DNA of 64,000 nucleotides from Coprinus comatus. Its lineage: Eukaryota; Basidiomycota; Agaricomycetes; Agaricales; Agaricaceae. Below are positions 1-12,437 of the stretch, one piece after another. Location of the stretch: positions 372,001 to 436,000 of the forward strand of contig JAWPGT010000008.1 in NCBI GenBank assembly GCA_034638255.1, written 5' to 3'. Below the pieces are notes generated by a model. It was not told the origin of the DNA. It saw only the letters and a program-made list of their open reading frames with translations, and ran no database searches. The translations under genes and the position numbers were made by a program. Each line of letters begins with the position of its first letter. Within the stretch, counting starts at the first letter, position 1.

Positions 1-737
1 CGGGGCCCGCTGCACGTCCTTTCTGTTGTAAATGATTCAGTGGTAAGTAGCCATGTCCTATTGTTAACGAACGTACCTTGCGTTTTCTGCGGCCAATTCC
101 AGAGGCTGCGCGTAGGTCATCCTTGAATTCTGCCTCCTTTTCCTCTATGTTGATATCCCAGTATCTGGACAACACACCAGACCCAGACGTTCCTTCTTCT
201 CTATCTCGTATAGTCTGAATCAAACGACTAGGCACAGTCAGCGGCCTATTGACTAGAACACGAATGTTCAAACTGACTCAAAGTCGCCTTCAATCTCTTT
301 CTCTGCACTATCTTCATTCACGTCTTCTTGGACTGGCCGTTCCTCGTCTTCAGAAACATCTTCCTCGTCGCTTATCTCCTCGGCTTCAGATGTTTCAATA
401 TCATCCCCAGACTCTTCCAATTCAATATCTGACTTGGACCCATTGGTGATTATGGATACGCGACATTACAAAATCACTGGCTCCTACCAGATTGATGATC
501 CTCGTCACTTTCGACGGAGTTCGCGAATCTTACAGATGACATAGCTGAATTTGTCACAGTGACCAGCAATGTCCCGAGGGCTCCGATCATGATAGACCGC
601 GTGGGAATGTATTCTATCACTGCGCTGGGCATCTCGGGCATGTGATTTTTTTTTTCAACCTGTGGGGTCCCTGGTACAGTACTAAACAGTACCAGCACTT
701 CATAACCTCTGGGGCGAGACTGCGGTACCATTGGCAC
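1..737 (-). CDS. TFIIIC subunit TFC4/GTF3C3-like protein, N-terminal part (runs off left edge)
   Basis: Partial gene on the minus strand. Exons can be read at 77 to about 270 and at 1-22, joined by a GT-AG intron (76-23); further upstream an acidic frame continues to 737. The visible protein has an Asp/Glu/Ser-rich N-terminal stretch, then '...SRYWDINIEEKEAEF...' and a basic motif 'LRAASGIGRRKRK' continuing 'KGRAAGP' after the intron. Acidic head plus 'ASGIGRR-KG-GP' just before the TPR array is what I remember of fungal TFC4 (tau131), the TPR subunit of RNA polymerase III factor TFIIIC; the TPRs would lie outside the window. The join between the acidic frame and the basic exon near 228-280 is not settled, and the start at 737 is uncertain. 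Assignment rests on motif memory, so it is tentative. Confidence 0.45.
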
Positions 738-925
738 GTTAATAATCTTTAAGGACCAATCTCCATCTAGCTAGCCTACGCTTCGTCTATATTTATGACT
801 TACTCTCTGCTTGAGCTTGTGATTATCATGGCTAAGTCTTGATTCGCCTGCTGACCTTGGGCAAATGCATGACAATCATGCTTCGACCATGATCAGATAT
901 GAATTGCGTGGGCTAGGTGATATGG

Positions 926-934
926 CTACATAAA
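926..934 (+). promoter_or_regulatory. TATA-like element of the first CYP63 gene
   Basis: A TACATAAAG stretch lies about 50 bp before the ATG at 982. Position fits a core promoter, but this is by inspection only. Confidence 0.35.
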
Positions 935-981
935 GTTGGACATATTAGCTAGTTCCGATTTCCAAACCTCAATTCGCCATC

Positions 982-3414
982 ATGACGGTCATTACTCCTG
1001 GTATTGATATGCTAATTGGAGGCTCCGCCCTCGCCACCGTTCCCATTACGGTAGCTCTCGGTCTAGGAAAGGCTCATGAACATATGAAAGGAACAGCTCT
1101 GCCCACCTGGGTTCTCGTTGCCGCTGGAATTGCTAGCATTCCTGCTTATGGGATCTTGAAGAACATGTCAACTGCTATCAAGCAAAGACGAGAAGCCGGG
1201 TCTGTGGGAGCCCAATTAGTTCCATCAGTTGTTGGAAAATGGATTGGCAATCTCGATATTTTAAATAAGATGAAGGATGTTGCACTTAACGGATATCCAG
1301 GTAAGATTCTATTGCAAGTCAAATCTGCCGCATATTCTGAAGTTTTCTAGGCGATGGTCTCGATGAACTCCTGGAGAAATATGGACCTGTTGTGAACATT
1401 CGTGTTTTCTGGTCCGATTTGATGTTCACTACATCTCCCGAACATGTCAAGCTCATACTTGCCACCGACTTTGAGAATTACGTCAAAGGTTGGGATCTAC
1501 AATGTGCTAAATTATTGTAATGCTTAGATCTCAACGCAGGTAAAAGATTCCAAGACAATATGGGCGACGTTTTGGGTGTTGGTGTCTTTAATTCTGATGG
1601 TATGTATTTTCCGTATACTTATTTTTTATAATATTTATTCCGGATTCCAGGTGACATGTGGAAGTAAGAGAAGTTTCGTCTCAGTGTATATTGCAAAGTT
1701 CATCGTCTCGCAGGTTCCATCGTTCCCTCACTCGCCCAACCTTTAGCCGAGATAGAATAAGCGACTTCGAGCTCTTCGACCGCCATGCCGAAACCGCTAT
1801 TCAAGAGCTGAAGAGTCGATTACGTGAAGGCCACCCTATTGACTTTCAGGTATTATTTCTCTTTCATGTCTTTTGAACTCCTGAGTTTATGCGACTTCCA
1901 GGATCTCATGGGTAGATTCACCTTGGACTCCGCCACCGAATTCCTCTTTGGAAAGTGTGTTGACGCTCTCTCTGCTGGTCTCCCTTATCCTCACATTGCC
2001 ACCAATGTCCCTACAACCACACAATCTCCCAAGGCCCGCCATGCGGATGAATTTGCTGCAGCTTTCCTTCAGGCACAACTTGTTATTTCTCAACGAGAAC
2101 GCTTTGGTTGGACTTGGCCTTTGTTCGAAATGCTAGGGAATAAGACGAACGATCCTATGAAGGTGGTTGATGCCTATATCGAACCAATAATCGCGGAAGC
2201 TATCCGCAGGAAGAGCTCTGGAATAGCTAAAGAGAAGGTAGAAGGTCTTGAAGAGGAACGGACTTTGCTAGATCAATTAGTACAATCCACTTCAGACCCC
2301 AAGATCTTAAAGGATGAGACGTAAGTGAAGAAAACGATGGCACTATCTCTTGGCTAATTATTTTCAAAAAGCCTCAATATTATGCTTGGTATGCCGAGTA
2401 ATCAAAAGAAATCTAGGTTATGTCTAACATTGACTTTTATAGCGGGTCGTGATACCACAGCTGCAACTCTTACATTCTGTATTTATTTCCTGTCTCAATA
2501 CCAGCATATAATGGATCGCCTGCGCCAAGAAGTCTTGGATAAAGTTGGTCCTACAAGAAGACCCACTTTCGATGACGTTAGGGATATGAAGTACCTTCGT
2601 GCCTTCATCAATGGTAATTCGTATCCTGTTTGATTTCTGGATGCCGTACTAATGAATTGTATAGAGACCCTGCGCTTGTATCCCATCGTCCCTTTCAACA
2701 TTCGGTAAGTAATTGACGGTATTATCTGCGAAGGGGATTAGTTTGACCTGGAGCTCATCCATCTAGTGAAAGCGTCAATGGAACTACCTGGCCTAATCCA
2801 GATCCCAACGGCAAACCTTTCTACATTCCTCCCGGTACCAAGTGTGTTTCTAAATAATATTTAGAATGAATCACGAATTTAATATTGCAACAGGACCTCT
2901 TACTCTGTCTACATGATGCACAGGCGTAAGGACCTTTGGGGACCTGACGGTACGTCGCTACCCACTCGAACTTTCAACCACTGACTTAAAATCACATCAT
3001 TATAGCTGAGGAGTTCGATCCCGATCGCTTCTTAGATGAAAGGAAGAAATACCTTATCAAGAACTCATTCATTTTCCTTCCCTTCAATGCTGGTCCTCGT
3101 ATCTGCCTCGGACAACAATATGCATATAACGAAACATCGTTCATGCTCATCCGTCTCCTCCAGAACTTCTCTTCTATTTCTCTTAGAACAGATGCTTTCC
3201 CTCCTGGTACTCTCCCTCCTTCGAACTTCAAGGAAGCTTCTGGTAGGAAAGCTATTGAGAAAGTTTGGCCTAAGATGACCCTAACATTCTATCTTGCGGT
3301 ATGTCTTAACTTCTTACCTTCAACTATCCATTTTATGAATTTTACTCACGAGAAACTATTTCTATTTTTCAGGGTGGATGCTGGGTGTCTATGGAGGAAG
3401 CCAACAATTCTTAA
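982..3414 (+). CDS. cytochrome P450, CYP63-like (copy 1)
   Basis: Haem-thiolate monooxygenase. Thirteen exons join cleanly: 982-1300, 1351-1488, 1540-1599, 1651-1663, 1714-1849, 1902-2320, 2372-2388, 2443-2613, 2665-2704, 2767-2841, 2894-2949, 3006-3298, 3373-3414, giving 592 residues. An N-terminal hydrophobic segment suggests an ER membrane anchor. The I-helix carries AGRDTT, the K-helix ETLR, the PERF-type motif reads FDPDRF, and the haem loop is [10 protein letters not shown] with the ligand cysteine. Overall pattern and length resemble the CYP63 family of white-rot basidiomycetes, known for oxidising alkanes, fatty acids and aromatic xenobiotics; the substrate here cannot be told. The next gene is a tandem paralogue with the same exon lengths. 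Two exons are only 13 and 17 nt. Confidence 0.93.
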
Positions 3415-4601
3415 AATGCAGTTCCGGGAAATGCCCAAACGACTACGAGTTGTCAATATTTATGTTTTACTTCGATTAGTGTACTAGATTCACATTTTTT
3501 GGATGTGTATATGTCTATGGAGGTGTATGTTCAATGTACTTTTAGTTATCAAACCCAAACTTTTTGTGTTCGTGAATCGAAAGTCTTGTTGCTTGTAAAA
3601 CCGATGCTATTACCGGCTATTTTATGATTCCGTGTATTCCTACGCTTGAGAAGTTGAAGCCCCAAAAACAAAGATACTCTTGGGTCTTTATTGATGTAGA
3701 CCAAGTTTAGGATTGATGCATCAATAAGTTTATTCATGATCTACTACTTATGTCACCGTGCAACGTAACTTAACCAAGGCCCAGGGAAAAAAAGAGGTGT
3801 ATGCTATGTACCATATAATCACACCTACTCGCTCCTAGTACTCGCATCCATTGAGACAGAATCTGACGGAATGTAACCACATTGTCTCTTTCTATTACTG
3901 TTATATTAGTACTAGGCCATACTGGTGTGCTAATCAGGTGTCATAATAACCTAGTCAAGGTTAAAGAAGCGTCGATCCGCATTGCTTGATGATCAACACA
4001 TCCTTCCACTCAGTTACGTCTGAATGGGTGAAATCGGCCATCTCGGATCTACAAAATTTCCAATTTCCCCAAAGATGCCCCGCCAAGCTATTTGTCTGCC
4101 CCAGGTCTGCCCGTACAGGACCCCGGAATGACCGTATGGTATATTATTGGGAGATTTTAAGGCTTTTTTTCATACCCCAAATGCCAACCCTCTCTGGCGT
4201 TAGACTCCCGTGCTTTAACCCCTTGCAATTTAATTAAAGTTTTTTCACCGTCCAGTTTTTGTTCGCTTCGTACATGCAAGCAAGTGGGATATTCGGGGTC
4301 CTTTCCGAAACGATTCTATTCTTCCAAGAATTAATCTGACCAATCCTCACCTACCCTCCTTGTTCATTCTCTGTCTCGTAGGCTTGTGAAATTCGTTTAG
4401 TCACTGGGTGTCGGTCAGGGACATCTATTTTCGCTATAGTCATCAAAAGATCATTAATCACGGGAACATGTGTGTAACTGGGCGATTATACCAAAAAAAA
4501 ACCACGATGTTGGGGCCATTGGGAACAATCATTGTGATACTTAAGACTAAACCCCCTCTCCATCTTTGATTTCCTCCCCTTCTCCGACTTCATCCACCAC
4601 T
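3415..4601. other. intergenic spacer between the two P450 genes
   Basis: About 1.2 kb holding the 3' region of the first P450 and the promoter of the second. Short open frames here show no family motif or splice-supported extension. I see no gene. Confidence 0.6.
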
Positions 4602-7124
4602 ATGGCTGTCATTACACCTGGTATTGATTTGATAGCAAAAGGATTGTTCATCCTCAACATTCCTATCTTCGCTGCTATTGCTTTGGGTAAAATTAATCAA
4701 AATGTGAATGGAACAGTTATACCCACTTGGATTTTAATTGCTGCTGGAACTTTGAGTGTTCCTGCTTTCGGAGCACTCAAATTGGTTAAAGAATACTTTA
4801 AACAAAAGCGCGAAGCTGCGGAATTAGGAGCCGTGTTGATTCCCAAGGTTGTCGGGAAATTGCCAGGGAATATGGATATTTTGACTTTAATGAGAAAGAC
4901 TGTAGTGAGCGGTTATCCAGGTATAAATTGCGTTTTTATTATTATTTATGATATTGGGGTACTCAAATCATTGTTACAGGGGACGAGTTCGAGGTGCTCC
5001 AGAAAGGCAAAGGCCTTGTGGTCAACCTGCGGCTTTCTTGGACTGATATGCTCTTTACCATTGCGCCTGAGCATATCAAGTTAATTCTCGCCACCGACTT
5101 CGATAACTATGTGAAGGGTCCGTGCTCAATAGATACCAACTTCATGGCATATAACTAACCAACTATTGGTTTTTAGGTGAAAGATTCCAGGATAACATGG
5201 GAAGTGTTTTGGGTACTGGTGTTTTCAACTCTGATGGTATGTAAACCACAATCGTTTATTCCAACACGACACCAATTCTAATGGATCCTTTTACCAGGTG
5301 ACATGTGGAAGTAAGCTCGGACAAAGGATATTGAAGCATGCATACACTGACCTGAAGCGTGCCATAGGTTCCACCGTTCCCTCACTCGACCGGCCTTCAA
5401 CCGCGAAAAGATTAGCGACTTTGATCTCTTCGATCGACATGCTGAACTAGTTATCAAACAAATGAAGGAACGTTTACGTGAAGGTCACCCAATTGATTTC
5501 CAGGTATTTCTTCTACCATTTTAATCAAAAATTTAATTCGCATTCTAAAAATAAGTATCGTTACTGTTACCTTAGGACCTTATGGGCAGATTTACTATGG
5601 ATTCTGCAACTGATTTTCTTTTTGGACATTGCGTTGACGCTCTCTCCGCCGGTCTCCCTTACCCCCATTATCTTACCAACGCTCCTAAACTTAACAACAG
5701 TCCTAAAGCTCAACTTGCCAATACTTTTTCAACAGCTTTCCTTGAAGCTCAAGAGGTTATTTCCTTACGCGAACGCTTTGGCCCCGCATGGCCACTCATG
5801 GAAATAACACGTGATAAGACGAAGAAACCCATGAAGATTGTTAACGCATATATTGAACCTATCATTGCTGATGCTGTTCGCAAGAAGAATTCCGGATCGA
5901 TTAACGAAAAAGAGAAGGACTGTGAGGTAGAAGAAACTTTATTGGATCAGTTGGTGCGAGTTACTTCGGATCCCAAGGTCTTGAAAGATGAAACGTGAGT
6001 GAACATTGTTGGGTTTTCGAAATATATAATGATTGTAAATCTAATCAGGCTCAACATTTTGCTTGGTGGGTCAACTGGAAGCTTCTCGTCACAAAAACCC
6101 CAAGGTTAACTACTAATACTACGTGATTCTTAGCTGGACGTGATACCACTGCTGCAACTCTCACATTTGCGGCTTACTTCTTGTCGCAACATAAGCATAT
6201 TCTCGACCGCTTGCGACAGGAAATATTGGATAAAGTTGGCCCTACAAGGCGACCCACATTTGAGGATGTTCGTGATATGAAGTACCTCCGTGCTTTCATC
6301 AATGGTCAGAGTTACACTTAATCCATTTCCAATAATCCAATCGCTCAAATTTAACCCTATAGAAACATTGCGGTTATACCCAATTGTTCCCTTCAATGTC
6401 CGGTAAGTCACTCTGACCCTATTTCATGTGTTCCATACTCATATATGCCCCTTCTTTCATTCAGTGAGAGCATTCACGCAACTACCTGGCCCAACCCCGA
6501 TCCCAACGAGAAACCCTTCTATGTTCCTGCTGGTACGAAGTAAGTACACGATTGTACAATAACCTATCACCATTCCATAACACCCCTTCAATTAATAGGA
6601 CTTTCTACTCCGTCTTCCTGATGCACAGACGTAAAGATCTTTGGGGACCCGATGGTAATATATATCTATCCATGACCCCATTCTTACATACACATTATAC
6701 TGACTATTTCTATTTCTGTTCTCCTTAATAGCTGATGAATTCGATCCCGATCGCTTTTTGGATGAAAGAAAGAAATACCTCATCAAGAACTCATTCATTT
6801 TCCTTCCATTCAATGCTGGGCCCCGTATCTGCCTCGGACAACAATACGCATATAACGAGATGTCATTCATGCTCATCCGTCTGCTCCAGAACTTCTCTTC
6901 CATCTCTCTTAATGCAAGTGCATTCCCTCCTGGTACTCTCCCTCCGAATGAGTGGAAAGACAGTGTTGGAAGAAAGGGGATCGAGAAGGTTTGGCCCAAG
7001 ATGACTTTGACATTGTACCTTGCTGTATGCCTTCCTTTCTTCTCTCGGTATTGGACCACAGTTCTAACTTTAAATGACACAGGGTGGCTGTTGGTTAAAT
7101 TTGGAAGAAGCGAACAATTCTTAA
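4602..7124 (+). CDS. cytochrome P450, CYP63-like (copy 2)
   Basis: Tandem paralogue of the gene at 982. Exons: 4602-4920, 4980-5117, 5177-5236, 5298-5310, 5368-5503, 5576-5994, 6049-6065, 6134-6304, 6363-6402, 6465-6539, 6599-6654, 6732-7024, 7083-7124, also 592 residues. Motifs are AGRDTT (I-helix), ETLR (K-helix), FDPDRF, and haem loop [11 protein letters not shown] start at 4602 (MAVITPGID) because it aligns with MTVITPGID of copy 1; an in-frame ATG at 4566 would add 12 residues. Both proteins end in EEANNS. Sequence differs throughout while every exon length is kept, so the duplication is not recent but both frames are intact. Probable ER membrane monooxygenase. Confidence 0.93.
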
Positions 7125-7411
7125 GTTACTGATTATCTGCGTGTATTGCCATCTCTCTATAAGATATTTGTTGAAGGGGTTATCACAGTGTACCATAGTT
7201 ATTACGGAATCATAGTACCACATTTTTAAATACGGGTGAATGAAGCTAGCGAATTACGATGAACGAAGTTCGCATTTTGAGATGGGGATTTTGTATATTG
7301 TGATGATCAAAATGTCCTTTAATTTGGATGAAGTGAAATACAAAATAGAGGAACAGATGTAGCTAAAAAGAACAAGGAGACAACGGAAGGGAACACATTG
7401 TCCGACGTGTA

Positions 7412-8258
7412 TTACGCTGCAGTAGTCTGAACGGGAACAGGGGTAGCCGTTGTGACTGGAGTAGCGGTAGTGGTAGTTGTTGTTACTGGTGCTGTACGAG
7501 TTTCGGGGTAACTGCCAACAGTGTCTCGGCGACCGTGTACAGGACCGGTCAATCCGTGACGGTTGCGCAGCATGTTTATGAGACTGGCAAGAATTAGTAA
7601 CGTCGTAAAGCCCCAACAGATCCAAGAAAATGACTTGATAGCTTCCAGGATACGACACTGTTTTGAAAGCGACCGACACCATTTAAGATTACTGAACTCG
7701 TGCTAATATCGAATGGGATTAGTAAATGTTGAATTAAATGCAGTATAATACATACAGTAACGATACCAGCACCACATAGATACATCGCAAATAGGATGAA
7801 AAGGCCAATCCATTCTGCGAGGTAGGTTCCGAAGGGACCACGTCCCACTCGGAGCAGAAGGGCAAGGATCCTATAAGAGCACCAGTAATTAGAAAGTGAA
7901 AACGTAAATGTATGCGGGGAATCCACGTACATCCAGAGCGACCAAATAATCCCGAGTATACTCGTAGAAAGTAATTCAACGACAATTGGTGCTAAGAAAT
8001 GGATAAGAATTTTGGGAAACCTGACCACATAAACGAAATAACGTACTCCAAAAATGTGTACGATCTGTAAGAATATCAGGACCATCTTTGGACTTCGTAT
8101 AGCGTGTTCGGTATGCAGTCATTCCCAGTAGGACGACCGAGCTCATGAACTACACATTATATTGATCATTGTCAGTATTGTGCAGATGACGGTAGTAAGA
8201 AGAGGTAGAGACTTACCAGCCAAATGTACAAGAAGGTGCGGACTGGATGGAAAGCCAT
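7412..8258 (-). CDS. tetraspan membrane protein, MARVEL-like (copy 1)
   Basis: Six exons on the minus strand give about 188 residues. The start MAFHPVRT lies at 8258, and the stop at 7412-7414 follows a Thr-rich tail. Four hydrophobic segments can be read: near residues 8-28, 50-75, 88-107 and 116-138. The second loop begins with the conserved-looking 'PIVVELL'. The C-terminal 40 residues are cytosol-like, with repeated Thr/Pro/Ala. Four-pass topology and size resemble MARVEL-domain proteins of fungal plasma membranes, but I do not recognise a specific family. The neighbour at 8700-9510 is a divergent paralogue with the same layout. A TATATAAA-type box lies about 75 bp upstream (8333-8340). 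Confidence 0.65.
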
Positions 8259-8332
8259 AGCGGAAGAAGCAGGTCAGTAAGAGGACGTGGGTGCGTTCTT
8301 TGCTAAGGAAATGGATGGGCCAGCCTCCATGC

Positions 8333-8340
8333 TTTATATA
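8333..8340 (-). promoter_or_regulatory. TATA box of the tetraspan gene at 8258
   Basis: TATATAAA on the minus strand, 75-82 bp upstream of the predicted ATG at 8258. Confidence 0.4.
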
Positions 8341-8699
8341 CAGAGCCAGAATGACAATGTCTTAGTCTCGTTCCGGACGATGGCGATGACGTCGTCGTCA
8401 GTATCGATCAACTGAAGTCTGAGTGATATTGGAAAGGAGGAGAACGACTTCCGCCGCGGTGTTTCGGCATCTATCTTTAGGAGTTCTGCTTATTCTAATT
8501 TTAGAACGCTGCTGTGTTTAATACGTTAAGTTTTAATGTTTGAAACTTGTACTTGTATCAATTTCAGGGAATAATTCATTTAAAACAAAAATATAAAACA
8601 CTACTAATGCATAATCAACAACAACAAAAAAGTCACTATTATCCTTCTCCTGAGAAGTGACAATAAAAAAGGTGACGCGAAGCCAAAGAATCCCCCAAG

Positions 8700-9510
8700 C
8701 TAAAACCCCCGACTAGTTCTAGCAGAATATATACTAATCCTTGGGTCCCATTTCCCATGTAATGGCTCCTTCAATGCATTATTTGCAATACTAAACAAAA
8801 CAGTGACCACCATCAATACCGTCAAGGTAATCCAACCCAACCATGCAAATGCCAGAAGTGCACTGAGTACTCGACAGGGAGAATATTGACGACAATAAAA
8901 CAGAGTACCCCATATCGACTAGAAAAGATAGATATTTAATCAGCAAAGTACTTGAAGAGTGGTTAATGGCTTTGAATGGACACTTGCCGTAGCAATAGAA
9001 GCTCCAATAATCCAGAATAACCAAAGGAAGGAAAGAGTAACTATTTCCCCCAAGAACGAAGTGACAAACCGAAACTCAAACCGTTGGAACATCGTCACTA
9101 TTCTATATCACCAATCACCATAAGCACGAATCTTGTTAGAATCTCCTGTGAGTATTAGTTTACTTACACAAAAATGGACCAAAACGTAGTAATCAATGCC
9201 GTGAATAATAATTCTGCAACGATAGGATCTACAGCGGATACCACAATCAGCCATCTTAAGTGGGCAGTGCAATGACAAGAGTAAATCCGCACCATAGAAA
9301 CTTATACCATTATTGAGTGGATCTCCGGTCGGCAAATGCGTAGTATAATGTAGCCTAGCTGCTGAGATGCAGAACAAAATGAACGAAAGCACTGTCTATA
9401 GTGCGCTGTTCAGTAATCTGTAGCATTAGCTACTTGAGAATATAACAGGAAACACATACGAGAGTAATATATAGTGCAAGTCTAACAGGAGGTATCTCGA
9501 CTTTTACCAT
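8700..9510 (-). CDS. tetraspan membrane protein, MARVEL-like (copy 2)
   Basis: Paralogue of the preceding gene, minus strand, about 177 residues from MVKVEIPPVR (9510) to a TAG at 8700-8702. Four hydrophobic segments; the second starts with 'PIVAELL', matching 'PIVVELL' of copy 1. Exon order is the same. The last intron (8987-8919) begins with GC rather than GT (GCAAGT donor, TCTAG acceptor); reading through gives a continuous fourth membrane segment. The tail is short and basic and lacks the Thr-rich extension of copy 1, so the pair has diverged strongly. Function unknown. Confidence 0.6.
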
Positions 9511-10126
9511 AGTTGAAGGAATGATTGCCAGGGACGTAAAACACTTGGAGCGTTGGGAGGGGAAAACAATCAGGGATGAGGGTTCTTCCCAACCGAGGTG
9601 ACTTTAAACCGCAGTCCTCACAGGCTTGCACGAGGACAAGGGAACAATGAGGCTGAAGTCCATGATTTCAATCCCCACGACTAAACCTCGTTTATTTCAT
9701 TCGTGTCTTCTTATAACAAGGTCAGCTTAGGAGGGATATTATACCAGAAATGTACAATACATGCAACCAACGACGACCTTGCAACTGTTCTGGAGGCTGT
9801 ATCAAGCTACTTGGTCGCTATGGTGAATATTTGACCCTAATTTTCGAATCTGGAAAATAGACTCTATCAAACATTATGGCATATACTTCTATATTGAAAT
9901 ACTGATACGAAAGAGAAGAAAAAAAAAAAGAAAACGTGGGCCCAAAGAGTTGAAGGAGAGAAAAAGACTAAATACAGGAGAATTATTGCGAAGATATACA
10001 GCTAGTGTTCCATTTTTTAACTGACAAGCAAGATGTGTTACAGATTCGTGTTAGTTTGCAGTTGTGGAGCCTTCGGACTCGTTTTTCAGGAAGTATCCGA
10101 GAAATTATAGATATCGGTGCTTGTGC
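9511..10126. other. intergenic region
   Basis: No supported gene. A plus-strand frame at 10064-10261 overlaps the last exon of the methyltransferase-like gene and is its shadow. Confidence 0.6.
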
Positions 10127-11388
10127 TTAGACATGGGCGGCGTCAACGTGGTTTCTAGTAGGGAGTGGGTCCTTGATGAAAATGTTGTTGCCCAAAGTGT
10201 TGAGGAACGAATATTTAGTGACATCCGACGTAGCATGACGGTTGTAATTCAGGTATACTAGATTAGGCTAAACCGAAAATGTGAGGCTGACTTGCTTTTT
10301 AGATAATTCATTTTCGTTACACACCTCGGTCCGGAAGGGTCTCAAGCCAGCGGCCTCAAGCAACTCCCACCAATTTAGAATTTCCTCGAAGCTCTTGTCC
10401 CAAATATGCACCTCTAGCTGGAGTTGGCCGAATGGGAGTGGTGTACCACTCTCGACATAGGGTTTGATGAGTTTCAATAGGGTGTCAAACTCATCTCCTT
10501 CTAAATCAACTTGTAGGATGTCAATGAAGTCGTGACCTGAATCCATATATTAGAAGCGGTTCCGGTAATAAGGAAAGGTGGCATACCATTAACCTTCATA
10601 AGTGTCTCAAGCTTCGCCCAGCGTCTATTAATATCGTCCCTATCTTCACTGCCAAGCGAGTACCTTGAAAAATGCGTTCTATGTTTCACGTCCGAAGTAA
10701 TTTCGTGTCCGAAGCGCTTAACAACAGAGTCATATCCCCAAACCTCGCAGTGTTGTGTGTTGTGTAAGATATCGGCTTCATAAGATGAATCCCAACCAAT
10801 TCCTGAGAAAAGTAAAAGCTAGTAAAAATGGGGCGTCCAGTACAAACGATAGACAAGACTTACCAAAAGAGTAGACCACGCAGTCTGGCTTATCAACAAC
10901 GCGAGATAACCCACAAACCCATTTCCCTCCATCTCCCATAGCTCCTAACCGCTCGACCTCGTGGGGGCAATTGAACGCGGCTGGAAAGAAGTCCCCTAAG
11001 CATAACAAAAAGCTTATTAGTCGTGCGCTGGGAAAATGCGGCGGTGACTGCCATACAAACTGTGTAGGGTGGCCATGGTTTTTTATCCTCTGGAAACCTA
11101 TTGACCCGCGTTCAGCCATGCACTGAAGCAACGACAGTGCTCAAATACGCACATTTCAACTTCCTTGGGTGTAGGCCCATAGCGCTGGATGAACTCCTTG
11201 CGATTTTTTAGAGTTTTCTTATAGATATGATGCGCACGTTCCATCCGACTTGGCAGGTCATTATCCTTGAGTTGTAGTGACACTATAGATGGCTCGTGAT
11301 GTGCGGGGACAAGAAGATAGAGTGTAACAACGAAGATAGCAACAACGGCAAGGATAAAGCGAGGATGGGCCTGCAATATGCCAGGCAT
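10127..11388 (-). CDS. membrane-anchored methyltransferase-like protein (METTL24/FkbM type)
   Basis: Six exons on the minus strand, about 326 residues. The start MPGILQAHP is at 11388 (an in-frame ATG at 11412 is an alternative). A single hydrophobic segment at residues 11-27 suggests a type II signal anchor, with the rest lumenal. Recognisable blocks: WDFFPAAFNCPHE, LGAMGDGGKWVCGL, CVVYSFGIG, 'DFIDILQVDLEGDEFDTL', 'LPFGQLQLEVHIW' and a final exon with 'KYSFLNTLGNN'. The GDGGKW and VDLEG motifs match the SAM-binding fold of FkbM/METTL24-like proteins common in basidiomycetes. Target unknown. The last exon is only reached by splicing at the GTGTGTAA donor after RPFRTE; without that intron the frame ends 14 codons later, at the stop read at 10268. 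Confidence 0.72.
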
Positions 11389-11412
11389 TGTAGGAGACGA
11401 GGTGGTCAGCAC

Positions 11413-12437
11413 AGGGTGGCAAAAGGAGGATGTACAGGGATTTGTTGATGCATGTTATGCTCCTTCTCCACAAGTTCTAAGAATAATCGCTCCATCTTTT
11501 TTGTCACTCCAGCTCGTCTCCCACATACCATTATCACGCTGTCAACCCTCTAAATTCATCGCGGGATGCCCTGAGGAGTGCAGATCAATGAGGAAATGCT
11601 TTTCTCTATAACTATATGTAAATCAGTCGTACTTTACGTTAGGTAAGCAACTGCAACACCAGTTTTCGTGTGACTTCCAAGTAGAACCGATTCCGTAAAT
11701 ACATCCACGCTCTGATGTCCGAACATGCTTGGTACCCACAGCCACAGTTGATAATCATCTTGACGAAAAAAGGCAAGGAAAAAAAAACATAGAAATCTAT
11801 AAGAATACTTATATGTATACTTAAGTATTCCTAACTTGATCAAACCTCCACAACAATAATAATCACCCGCGGTCACAGCGGGTATATCGGAGCAGTTGCG
11901 AAGCAACACTTGAAAGCTTGAAGCTGAACCAAGTATCCCGCACATCATCATTGGAGTTCCCAAACTGGCGCAGTTGTGCCGAGGGGACTTTCAAAACAAA
12001 CTACTACACCGGCATTTAGCAAGTTCAAGCGAAGGCTCATTTAGACCCAAGAATCCCGGAATCCGTTGGATAAAATATATACAGCGACTAACGATGCATG
12101 GTCAGGTTGGGAGGAGGTACTTGATATTCTAATGTGAAATGTCCGCATAACATGTGAGGATTTCTAACGAATTGTCTGTTCATGATACACTTTGATAAGA
12201 TAAGCCCTCGCGTGCATGTCGCGGAGTGTTTAAGCGGTAAGATGTACACAAATATGTAATCCTTACGACGGCAAATGGAAATCGGAAAAAAGCTTAGGGA
12301 TGATTACAAGTTCGACGCCTTCAAGTACAACATCATTAATATACATATGGGTTTCAACTGCAGTGTGGAAACCTTATGCCTGAGTGAAGTTGAGATAGGG
12401 AAGAAAGGACTAAATATAAAATTTTTGAATTAGGCGA
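11413..12437. other. intergenic region
   Basis: About 1 kb. The open frame at 11634-11963 (minus) has unusual composition and no recognisable motif or splice continuation. I see no gene. Confidence 0.55.

Noticed and set aside
7254..7682. Minus-strand frames over the tetraspan gene
   Set aside because: Alternative frames across the last exon and an intron of the spliced four-helix protein; the spliced model gives four clean hydrophobic segments.
10064..10261. Plus-strand frame of 65 codons
   Set aside because: Antisense to the final exon of the methyltransferase-like gene, which has recognisable conserved residues.
11634..11963. Minus-strand frame of 109 codons
   Set aside because: No motif, odd composition (Tyr/Cys/Phe-rich), no splice continuation.
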